Origin: JAAYFT01 sp036562765
GTDB taxonomy: Bacteria; Bacillota; Clostridia; Tissierellales; Tissierellaceae
DNA: 64,000 nt
Reading direction: 5' to 3'
NCBI GenBank assembly: GCA_036562765.1
Contig: DATCJO010000063.1
Span: 1-64,000, forward strand
Both the position numbers and the translations under genes were made by a program. Within the stretch, counting starts at the first letter, position 1. Each line of letters starts with the position of its first letter. The notes beneath the pieces were generated by a model. The model saw only the letters and a program-made list of their open reading frames with translations, made no database searches and was not told the DNA's origin. Below are positions 1-7,052 of the stretch, in pieces.

Positions 1-37
1 AGCGTTCGTCCTGAGCCAGGATCAAACTCTCATAAGA
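1..37 (-). rRNA. rrs: 16S ribosomal RNA, 5' end only (gene leaves the left edge)
   Basis: On the minus strand the first bases contain the universal 16S 5' signature (the 27F primer site AGAGTTTGATCCTGGCTCAG, complement of 11-30), followed by GACGAACGCT. Counting back from that site by homology to E. coli numbering places nucleotide 1 near position 37. The rest of the rRNA operon lies outside the window. Confidence 0.97.
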
Positions 38-136
38 AAGTTTTCCTTAGCTCTTTTATTGAAACTCAAAGTCTCACACTGTTCAGTTGTCTTGGTTCAT
101 TTAAACCATTCATTTGGACCTCACTCGTGAGGTCAC
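38..136 (-). other. rRNA operon leader with processing hairpin
   Basis: This is the transcribed leader between the inferred start of the proximal rRNA promoter (near 136) and mature 16S. It contains a perfect hairpin at 117-134 (GACCTCAC / GTGAGGTC arms, very short loop). No open reading frame is visible. Together with the promoter region up to 428 it fills the longest gene-free stretch of the window. Confidence 0.6.
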
Positions 137-142
137 TTAATT

Positions 143-171
143 AATATACCATCTTTCTGGCTCTTTGTCAA
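143..171 (-). promoter_or_regulatory. rRNA promoter P2 (proximal)
   Basis: Read on the minus strand: -35 TTGACA (complement of 166-171), a 17-bp spacer and -10 TATATT (complement of 143-148). It drives transcription leftward into 16S. The perfect -35 and the optimal spacer are as expected of a strong sigma-A rRNA promoter. Confidence 0.85.
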
Positions 172-241
172 CACTATTTTTTCAATCTTGAAATTTAATT
201 TCTTTCACACTATATATCAGATTTTGTGCTGACATTTTAAA

Positions 242-270
242 AATATACACTCTTTTTCGTTTTTTGTCAA
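242..270 (-). promoter_or_regulatory. rRNA promoter P1 (distal)
   Basis: This is a second promoter of the same design, 99 bp upstream of P2: -35 TTGACA (complement of 265-270), 17-bp spacer, -10 TATATT (complement of 242-247). Tandem promoters of this kind are typical of Firmicutes rRNA operons. Confidence 0.82.
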
Positions 271-281
271 TATCTTTTTAT

Positions 282-309
282 TTGAAAAATATATTTATTT
301 TGATATAAT
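282..309 (+). promoter_or_regulatory. Promoter of the LysR-type regulator gene
   Basis: TTGAAA (282-287), a 16-bp spacer and TATAAT (304-309) point rightward at the LysR gene. They leave an AT-rich 5' untranslated region of about 110 nt. The promoter lies back to back with rRNA promoter P1. Confidence 0.6.
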
Positions 310-428
310 TTATTAGTAAATTAACTGAAACATATAAATTGTTTAATTTTAGATGTTTTTTATCTTATTCAATACTCATTTTTAGAATTATATTCCCATT
401 TACACTGATATATTAAGGGGTGTTTTTA

Positions 429-1340
429 ATGGATTTACGGCAACTAGAAACTTTTGTAGAAGTAGCAAAATTAAAAAGCTTTTCAAAAGCTGCGGAAAAG
501 CTTTATATAACTCAGCCAACAGTTACAAATCACATTCAAAATTTAGAAAACGAGTTAGGTACGATTTTAATTAATAGATTGGGAAAAACTATTACTTTAA
601 CAGAGGCAGGTAATATACTTTTTCAATATGCAATTAATATTTTAAATACTTGCGATAAGGCTAAATTCGACCTTGCTACATATAAAGGAAAGATAGAAGG
701 TCATATAAATATATACACTAGCTCTGTACCAAGAAACTATCTTTTACCACTGATAATTAATAGTTTTTTAAAAATATATCCAGATGTAACTTTTACCATT
801 GGAGATGGCGATTCTAAAAAAGTTATCAACAGCATATTAGATGGAGAAACTGATTTTGGTATTTTAGGTGCAAAATATCCTTCAAATAATTTAAAATATT
901 TGAATCTATTGGATGATGAAATAGTTCTAATTACTCCATATAATGATAAATTTCCTTATGAAAACTTTTCTTACATAGATAAAGATGTCTTATTTAAAGA
1001 AAAATTTATCATGAGAGAAGAAGGTTCTGGCACTAGGGCCTTAGTAGAAGAGGTTTTACAGAAATCTAAAATTTCAATTGAAAAAATTAATATTATTGCC
1101 TATGTAGAAGATACTAATACAATAAAAGAACTTGTTTCATTAGGTGTTGGAGTTAGCTTTTTATCCAAAATAGCAATAAAAAATGATCTGGAATTAAAAA
1201 GATATAAAGCTTTTTATATAAAAGACTTAAGTTTTACAAGGAAATTCTATTTTGTTTATCATAAAAATAGACAACTATCTCCATTAAGTGAAAAATTCAA
1301 AGACTTTATGTTGAAATACATAAAAGACCAAGATATCTAA
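429..1340 (+). CDS. LysR-family transcriptional regulator, possibly selenium-metabolism-associated
   Basis: DNA-binding regulator of 303 residues. An N-terminal winged helix-turn-helix (about residues 1-60, with LETFVEVAKLKSFSKAAE) is followed by a type 2 periplasmic-binding-like effector domain (about 85-300). I place the start at ATG 429 because AAGGGG at 415-420 sits 8 bases before it; an in-frame GTG lies 9 bases upstream inside that site. The effector domain has a GDSKKV segment and REEGSGTR, which I recall from LysR proteins annotated as selenium-metabolism-associated in anaerobic Firmicutes. That subtype is inference; no selenium gene is in the window. The gene stands alone, divergent from the rRNA operon and convergent with degU, so its target is not shown by context. 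Confidence 0.88.
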   Translation: MDLRQLETFVEVAKLKSFSKAAEKLYITQPTVTNHIQNLENELGTILINRLGKTITLTEAGNILFQYAINILNTCDKAKFDLATYKGKIEGHINIYTSSVPRNYLLPLIINSFLKIYPDVTFTIGDGDSKKVINSILDGETDFGILGAKYPSNNLKYLNLLDDEIVLITPYNDKFPYENFSYIDKDVLFKEKFIMREEGSGTRALVEEVLQKSKISIEKINIIAYVEDTNTIKELVSLGVGVSFLSKIAIKNDLELKRYKAFYIKDLSFTRKFYFVYHKNRQLSPLSEKFKDFMLKYIKDQDI

Positions 1341-1363
1341 ATTTCTTGGTCTATAATTTTTTT
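1325..1363. terminator. Shared terminator between the LysR gene and degU
   Basis: The arms AGACCAAGA (1325-1333) and TCTTGGTCT (1344-1352) form a 9-bp stem that overlaps both stop codons. On the plus strand it is followed by a T-rich run (1357-1363). On the minus strand it is followed by TTTTATG, so it can serve both convergent genes. Confidence 0.75.
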
Positions 1364-2007
1364 ATATTATTTTTATATGCAAAAATCGCAGCTTGAACTC
1401 TGTCATTTAAATCCAATTTCTTAAATATGTTCGATACATGATTCTTTACAGTTTTTTCACTTATATACAATCTTTCTGCAATATCCTTATTGTTTAAACC
1501 TTCTGCTATAAGAACTAATACTTCATATTCTCTATTTGTTAAAGAATTTATTTTTTCAATTATTTTATTATCAACATCATTATTTGTTGAATTTACTAAA
1601 TCTGCAACACTTGGTTGAATATAATTTTCTCCCTTTGCTACTTTTCTAATTCCCTCAATTAAGGTATTAGCACTGGAATCTTTTAATAAATAACCGTTTG
1701 CTCCTAATTTTAAAGTTTTTAAAATATATTCTTTGTCTTCATGAATAGTAAGAATAATTACTTTTGATTTTATCCCCATGTCCTTAAATCTTCTCAATGT
1801 CTCTATGCCATTTAGTTTAGGCATATTTATATCTAATAATATAATATCCGGATTTAGCTTTTCTGCTAATTCAAATGCTTCTTCTCCATCATTGGCTTGT
1901 CCAACTACAGAAATATCCTCTTCTAGTTCTAAAATCTGCTTGATGCCTTCTCTTATTAACGCATGGTCATCAGCTATTAAGACTGTTATCATTTTATTTT
2001 TCATCAT
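1351..2007 (-). CDS. degU: DegU-like response regulator (NarL/LuxR family)
   Basis: Two-component response regulator, 218 residues. The receiver domain (about 5-122) has the acidic pair D13/D14 and phospho-acceptor D59 in DIILLDINMP. A LuxR-type helix-turn-helix follows (about 150-215, LTNREYEVLVLIAEGLNNKDIAERL). Its start overlaps the 3' end of the degS-like kinase gene by 14 bases, and its GAGGGGAG ribosome binding site lies inside that gene, indicating translational coupling. ATGATG gives two possible starts one codon apart. In Bacillus, DegU controls exoenzymes, motility and competence; the targets here are unknown. Confidence 0.9.
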   Translation of the reverse strand: MMKNKMITVLIADDHALIREGIKQILELEEDISVVGQANDGEEAFELAEKLNPDIILLDINMPKLNGIETLRRFKDMGIKSKVIILTIHEDKEYILKTLKLGANGYLLKDSSANTLIEGIRKVAKGENYIQPSVADLVNSTNNDVDNKIIEKINSLTNREYEVLVLIAEGLNNKDIAERLYISEKTVKNHVSNIFKKLDLNDRVQAAIFAYKNNIKKL

Positions 2008-3166
2008 TTCTCCCCTCGCTTAATGGTATAGACAAAGTTATTTTAGTCCCTATTTTGTTAGATGAAGTAACGTGAAAACTCCCATTTAACAACTCTACTC
2101 TTTCTTTCATATTCATAAGTCCAAAACCACTATTAATGGAATTATTCTTTTTCATTACTTCTTCTACATTAAATCCAATTCCATCATCGCAAATTACCAA
2201 ATTGATTCGTTCCAATGATCTTTCCAATATAATCGAAGCAGCAGTTGCCTTTGAATGTTTTCTTATATTGCTTAAAGCTTCCTGCGCAATTCTAAATAAT
2301 GCTATCTGAATAGCTGACTCAATATTACTAAATGAACCATAGGTTTTAAAATCTATTTTTATCCCTGTGTCATCTTGGAATATTGATATGTATCGCTCTA
2401 ATGTTGGAATAAGTCCTAAATCATCTAGTGACATAGGTCTTAGATCATATATTATTTTTCTTACATCCTTTAATGTTAACCTAATTATATCCTTTAAATT
2501 ATTCAATTCTGTTTTAGCTCTGTCCTTATCTAATTCAATTAGTCTTTCGCATAGTTCAGCTTTAACTATAACATTAGCAAGCGATTGCGCAGGGCCATCA
2601 TGAATATCCCTCGCAAGTCTCAACCTTTCATCTTCTTGAGCTTCTATAATTTTAATTCCTAATAAATGCTTCTTACTTAACTCATCAACTGCACCAACTA
2701 TATTTTCAGCATTCCCTAACAAATATTCAGTGGCTACACTAATTTGCTTATTTAGATTTTCAGCCTTTCTTAAGACTTCTGTTGCATTCTTTAATCTTAA
2801 TTCTAGTTCTTTTCTTCTTTCATATAAATTTTTCTCTTCTTTTCTTTTTAGTATAAGACTTATCCTAACTTCATTGGCTAAATCATAGGCCTTTTTAATG
2901 TCATCTTCAGAATATATATTAAAATTTTTACTCTTTTCAGAAAGCTCCTTCCTGCACTTTTTGCTGTACTCTTCAAGCCTTTCAATCTGATTTATCACAT
3001 CATTTATTTTAAAATTTAAGCTTTTTAGTTCTTCCTCTAATTTATTACATTCTTGTCTAGAATAAGTTACTATTTCATAAATTTCATCTTTGCTTTTCAA
3101 AATGGCATTGACAGTATTTTGTAATATTTCATTCAGCCTTTCAATAGACAACTGCTTATTTCCCAT
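1994..3166 (-). CDS. degS: DegS-like soluble sensor histidine kinase
   Basis: Sensor kinase of 390 residues without a membrane segment, as in Bacillus DegS (about 385). The N-terminal half is a long charged helical/coiled-coil sensor (about 1-170). The HisKA_3 motif RLARDIHDGPAQSLANV places the phospho-acceptor at H189, the same number as in B. subtilis DegS. The C-terminal ATPase domain has CDDGIGFNVEE and SGFGLMNMKERV. It partners with the overlapping DegU-like regulator. Four bases separate it from the upstream cheW-like gene, so cheW-degS-degU is probably one transcription unit. Confidence 0.92.
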   Translation of the reverse strand: MGNKQLSIERLNEILQNTVNAILKSKDEIYEIVTYSRQECNKLEEELKSLNFKINDVINQIERLEEYSKKCRKELSEKSKNFNIYSEDDIKKAYDLANEVRISLILKRKEEKNLYERRKELELRLKNATEVLRKAENLNKQISVATEYLLGNAENIVGAVDELSKKHLLGIKIIEAQEDERLRLARDIHDGPAQSLANVIVKAELCERLIELDKDRAKTELNNLKDIIRLTLKDVRKIIYDLRPMSLDDLGLIPTLERYISIFQDDTGIKIDFKTYGSFSNIESAIQIALFRIAQEALSNIRKHSKATAASIILERSLERINLVICDDGIGFNVEEVMKKNNSINSGFGLMNMKERVELLNGSFHVTSSNKIGTKITLSIPLSEGRNDEK

Positions 3167-3170
3167 TTCT

Positions 3171-3629
3171 CTATACCTCTAACCTTTCTATTTCCTCAAT
3201 TTCATCATCGTTTAGAACTTTCTCTAGATCAATTAATATTAATAATCTATTATCATCCAATTTACCTACACCAGTAATATACCTTTTATCTATTCCTCCT
3301 ACAAAAGATGGAGCAGGATCTATTTGTTCATCATTAAGCCTTATAGTTTGAGATGCTTCATCAACTATGAATCCTACTTCTTTTTCATTCAATGTAATTA
3401 CGATTATTCTAGTATCTTTAGTTACTCCCCAATCACCTAAGTTAAATCGTTTTTTTAGATTTATTACAGGTATTACTTTTCCCCTGTAATTAATAACACC
3501 TTCTATAAAACTTGGAGTATTAGGTAAAGAAACAGCTTCTACATAAGTTCCAATTTCTTTAACATTCATTATGTCAATACCAAATTCACTTTTCCCTAAT
3601 TTAAATACAACATATTGACTTTCAGCCAT
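3171..3629 (-). CDS. cheW: CheW-like coupling protein
   Basis: A 152-residue single-domain CheW protein. It has the family pattern throughout: YVVFKLGKSEFGIDIMNVKEI, then SFIEGVINYRGKVIPVINLKKRF, then IVDEASQTIRL. CheW normally bridges chemoreceptors and CheA. Neither CheA nor a receptor is in the window, and the gene sits 4 bases before degS, so it may serve a signalling array encoded elsewhere or influence the soluble kinase DegS. AAAGGAGG precedes the ATG. No terminator separates it from the GDT1-type transporter gene 40 bases upstream. Confidence 0.93.
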   Translation of the reverse strand: MAESQYVVFKLGKSEFGIDIMNVKEIGTYVEAVSLPNTPSFIEGVINYRGKVIPVINLKKRFNLGDWGVTKDTRIIVITLNEKEVGFIVDEASQTIRLNDEQIDPAPSFVGGIDKRYITGVGKLDDNRLLILIDLEKVLNDDEIEEIERLEV

Positions 3630-3669
3630 AAAATAATACCTCCTTTTTAAAATTAAAAAATAAAATAAA

Positions 3670-4791
3670 TTATCTTTCTAATAAATTCAGTACTGCTTTT
3701 TCTAACAAAAGACCATTTACTTTATTTTTCATTTTTGCATCATATAAATACTCTTTTAGTCCCCTACTTGCGTCAACTTTCTCCCCAAAAAGAACTAATT
3801 CAAGGGATGTTCTTACTTTATTAATGACAAAATTCTCATTTTTGTCCCAATTATTCTTAATTGAATCTACTATTATTATGCTCAAGGCTTGTACTACTTT
3901 ATTATTATTATAACTTTTTTTGTCTAAAGATTCTATATCAACTGTGTCGTTAATATAGTAATTATCACTGTTTCTAGCTTTTTCTAAAATAGACCTAGTA
4001 TATCCAATAAGGCAGCCAATTCCTTCACAATGGCCACATTGATTTTCACCAAGACATATGTCGTCCAATATTTCTTTTAGATTTTTAGTTTGCTCATATA
4101 AAGCTGATGCAGCTTGTTTAATAGGAGAATTGCCAAATTTCCTCTGACTTATCAATCTAGTAATTAAAAATATTTCTATTCCCAAAATCCCAATAAAATA
4201 CAATAAAATATTAATTGTTGTTATAAACTCCTTAGGTATAGTATCAAATAGTTTAATGGTACCAAACAATATAAAGACTATAGAAGATACAATTTTAATA
4301 GCTAAATCAGGTATCTTATCCCCTATTTTACTTCCTATAAATATTCCTATAGCAGAAGTTGCAACCATTCCCAATGTTGTACCTATCAGTACAAATGACG
4401 GATAACTGCTTTCTGACGCTAAAGTCATGGCAGTAAGCTGAGTCTTATCTCCTAACTCACCAATAAAAAATGTTAATGCAACTGTTAATATTGGATTCAT
4501 TATCTTTTTATCTTCAACTTCTTCAGCTGTACCATCGCTTAAAGACATTATCCCAAATACAACAAAAATTACACCCGCAATTATTTGAATTACATTCATT
4601 GGTATGACCTTTGCCAAAAAATTCCCTAATGCTATAGCTATACCATGATTTAATAAAATTCCGAAAACAACTCCTAATAAAACATCTTTAACTAAATACT
4701 GAGTTGCAAAAGTCATAGCAATAATTTGAGTCTTATCACCCATCTCTGCTACAAAAATCAAAAAAAATGCTTTTAACATCTCTTTTAACAT
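3670..4791 (-). CDS. GDT1/TMEM165 (UPF0016) family cation exporter with extra C-terminal cysteine domain
   Basis: Integral membrane protein built of two homologous halves, each with the family signature E-x-G-D-K-T-Q (EMGDKTQ and ELGDKTQ) in the first helix of the half. Bacterial relatives such as MneA export Mn2+; eukaryotic ones move Ca2+/Mn2+/H+. The usual core is near 200 residues. Here about 150 residues are added after the last membrane helix, including ENQCGHCEGIGC (C252, C255, C260). I start at the ATG at 4791; ATG 4797 is also possible, both downstream of GGAAAGGA. A longer in-frame extension would begin inside the hut terminator hairpin and is unlikely. Confidence 0.85.
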   Translation of the reverse strand: MLKEMLKAFFLIFVAEMGDKTQIIAMTFATQYLVKDVLLGVVFGILLNHGIAIALGNFLAKVIPMNVIQIIAGVIFVVFGIMSLSDGTAEEVEDKKIMNPILTVALTFFIGELGDKTQLTAMTLASESSYPSFVLIGTTLGMVATSAIGIFIGSKIGDKIPDLAIKIVSSIVFILFGTIKLFDTIPKEFITTINILLYFIGILGIEIFLITRLISQRKFGNSPIKQAASALYEQTKNLKEILDDICLGENQCGHCEGIGCLIGYTRSILEKARNSDNYYINDTVDIESLDKKSYNNNKVVQALSIIIVDSIKNNWDKNENFVINKVRTSLELVLFGEKVDASRGLKEYLYDAKMKNKVNGLLLEKAVLNLLER

Positions 4792-4814
4792 GTGCATCCA
4801 TCCTTTCCAATTTA

Positions 4815-4843
4815 AAAGACTTTTAGCCTTCAAAGGCTAAAAG
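4815..4843 (-). terminator. Terminator of the hut operon
   Basis: A hairpin with arms CTTTTAGCC and GGCTAAAAG (complement of 4820-4843) and a 6-base loop lies 22 bases after the hutI stop. On the minus strand it is followed by TCTTTTAAATT. The T-run is modest, so some read-through into the transporter gene is possible. Confidence 0.6.
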
Positions 4844-4864
4844 CCTAAAAAAAGAATATTAAAT

Positions 4865-6136
4865 TTATAGTGTCACATCTTTTTCATACACTATTTTACC
4901 ATTCTTTATCACTTTATCTACATGATTTATTCCAAAATGATATATAATGTATTCCAAGTTTGGTGCATCAAATATTACAATATCTCCTTGCTTACCAACT
5001 TCTAAGCTCCCAACTTTTTCTTCTACCCCCAATGCAGCAGCACCATTAATAGTTACTGCAGAAATAACTTCCTCAGGTGTCAACTTCATAATTAAAGATG
5101 CTAAGCTCATTATTAACTGTAAGTTTTCAGTTGGACAGCTTCCTGGATTGTAATCTGTAGAAATTGCTATAGGAACTCCTTCTTCAATTATCTTCTTTGC
5201 TTTTGCAAATTTCCCGGTTTGCAAATTAAAGCTTGTTCCTGGCAATAGGTTTGCTATTACTCCTCTTTTTGCCATTTCTCTAATTCCATTATCTGAAGCA
5301 GCAACTAGATGATCTGCAGTGATACAGCCCAATTCTGCAGCCAGCTCCGCTCCCCCTAATGGCTCAATTTCATCTGCATGAAGTTTCAATCCCATTCCAA
5401 ACTCTTTAGCTGCTAGTAAAATCCTTCTTGATTGTTCAATAGAAAATACTCCTCTTTCACAAAATACATCACAGAATTTTGCTAGTTTCTTCTCAGCTAC
5501 CTTTGGAATCATATCCTCTATAATTATATCGACAAATTTGTCAGGATCATCACAGTATTTACTAGGAACAGCATGAGCAGCCATGAAAGTCGATACAATG
5601 TCTACGGGATGGTCTTCATTTAATTTTTTTGCTACTTCTAACTGCTTTAATTCAGTTTCAAAATCATCTATTCCGTAACCACTTTTTGCTTCTACTGTTG
5701 TCACTCCATAAGAAAGCATTATATCTAAACTCTTTTTAGCTTTGCTGTATAGCTCTTCAAAAGTTGCTTCTCTAGTGGCTTTAACAGTAGAATGTATACC
5801 TCCACCTGCAGCTAGTATATCTAAATATGATATACCTTTAAGTTTCATTGCTAATTCATGCTCACGAGAACCGCCATGTACTAAATGAGTATGGGAATCA
5901 ATTAACCCCGGAGTAACAGTTTTCCCTTTACCGCTAATGATAACAGTATCTTCATCAAAAGCAATATTATGTGGGAGATTACCATCTCCCACATATATTA
6001 TTTTATCATCAGCTAATGCAATTATTCCATTGTGAATTACTCCAATATCCCTTAATTCATCTTTTACTCTAGCTTTATTCTTACCTCTAAGGGTTATTAA
6101 ATTATCTATGTCTTTTATAATTAAAGTGGCTTTCAT
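4865..6136 (-). CDS. hutI: Imidazolonepropionase (HutI)
   Basis: Third enzyme of histidine degradation: hydrolyses 4-imidazolone-5-propanoate to N-formimino-L-glutamate in the cytoplasm. The 423 residues are normal for this amidohydrolase. The metal-binding start TPGLIDSHTHLVHGG is near residue 80, with further conserved metal/substrate segments AAHAVP, LKLHADEIEPLGGAELA and STDYNPGS. It is the last gene of the hut operon, 8 bases after ftcD, and its AGGTGAT binding site precedes ATG. Confidence 0.96.
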   Translation of the reverse strand: MKATLIIKDIDNLITLRGKNKARVKDELRDIGVIHNGIIALADDKIIYVGDGNLPHNIAFDEDTVIISGKGKTVTPGLIDSHTHLVHGGSREHELAMKLKGISYLDILAAGGGIHSTVKATREATFEELYSKAKKSLDIMLSYGVTTVEAKSGYGIDDFETELKQLEVAKKLNEDHPVDIVSTFMAAHAVPSKYCDDPDKFVDIIIEDMIPKVAEKKLAKFCDVFCERGVFSIEQSRRILLAAKEFGMGLKLHADEIEPLGGAELAAELGCITADHLVAASDNGIREMAKRGVIANLLPGTSFNLQTGKFAKAKKIIEEGVPIAISTDYNPGSCPTENLQLIMSLASLIMKLTPEEVISAVTINGAAALGVEEKVGSLEVGKQGDIVIFDAPNLEYIIYHFGINHVDKVIKNGKIVYEKDVTL

Positions 6137-6144
6137 AATATCAC

Positions 6145-7041
6145 CTATTCCATCATTCTTCTTTCAAGAACTTGACTATAATCAAAATTTTCTAATCTTA
6201 AATAATAATCTGCCACATCTATCAATGCTGCCATAGGCACTAATCCAACTATTTCACTTCCAATAACATTTACTCCGTATCTTTTAGCTTCACGTTCAAT
6301 CACATCAAAAACTCTATATAATGGTGTCTTGGTGTAGTCAACCATGTTCATAGATACTTGCACTATATTTCTCTCTTTAATTTCTATTCCTAAAGCTTTA
6401 CAATACATAAAACCTCCGCTGCTAGCCCTAACTGCTTTAGCTATTTTTTTTGCTATATTGATGTCGTTTGTACCTAAATTAACATTAAAAGCAACTAGAG
6501 GCATCCTTGCACCTACTGCTGTAACACCTGCTTTTACATTTAATTCTCTAGGGCCATAATCAGGTTCCCAACCTTCTTGTTTCAATTTTTCCGGCATTCC
6601 CTCATATTGCCCTCTTCTAATATCAGCCAAATTCTCCCTGTATGGTTTTGTTGCTGATTTTTCATACAAGTATACAGATATTCCTAATTCCTCTCCAATT
6701 CTTTTTCCTAGCATTTTAGAAAGTTCTACGCATTCTTCCATAGTTACATCTGAAATTGGAATTAGAGGTATTACATCAGTCGCACCCATCCTAGGATGTT
6801 CTCCTGTATGATATCTCATATCTATTAGTTCAGATGCCACCTTGCAGGCATTAAATGCTGCTTCTATTACCTTTTCAGGCTCCCCTATAAAAGTAACAAC
6901 TGAACGATTATGGTCCTTATCCATAGAATAATCCAAAAGCTTTACTTCATCGACTTTTCTAATTTCATCTACTATCTTTTCTACTATTTCCTTATTCCTT
7001 CCTTCGCTAAAATTGGGAACACATTCTATGAGCCTTGCCAT
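6145..7041 (-). CDS. ftcD: Glutamate formimidoyltransferase
   Basis: Transfers the formimino group of N-formimino-glutamate to tetrahydrofolate, giving glutamate and 5-formimino-THF. The 298 residues match the formiminotransferase half only. MARLIECVPNFSEGRN at the start and GEHPRMGATDVIPLIPI (active-site His region) are family hallmarks. No cyclodeaminase domain is fused, so that activity must come from a separate gene outside the window. It lies 11 bases after hutU in the hut operon. Choosing the THF route instead of HutF/HutG hydrolysis conserves a one-carbon unit, as in many anaerobes. Confidence 0.95.
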   Translation of the reverse strand: MARLIECVPNFSEGRNKEIVEKIVDEIRKVDEVKLLDYSMDKDHNRSVVTFIGEPEKVIEAAFNACKVASELIDMRYHTGEHPRMGATDVIPLIPISDVTMEECVELSKMLGKRIGEELGISVYLYEKSATKPYRENLADIRRGQYEGMPEKLKQEGWEPDYGPRELNVKAGVTAVGARMPLVAFNVNLGTNDINIAKKIAKAVRASSGGFMYCKALGIEIKERNIVQVSMNMVDYTKTPLYRVFDVIEREAKRYGVNVIGSEIVGLVPMAALIDVADYYLRLENFDYSQVLERRMME

Positions 7042-7052
7042 TTTAATCCCCC

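Noticed and set aside
4820..4843. Hairpin before the GDT1 gene as a Mn2+ riboswitch (yybP-ykoY)
   Set aside because: Only 70 bases lie between hutI and the gene, with a simple short hairpin and none of the conserved two-arm riboswitch structure.
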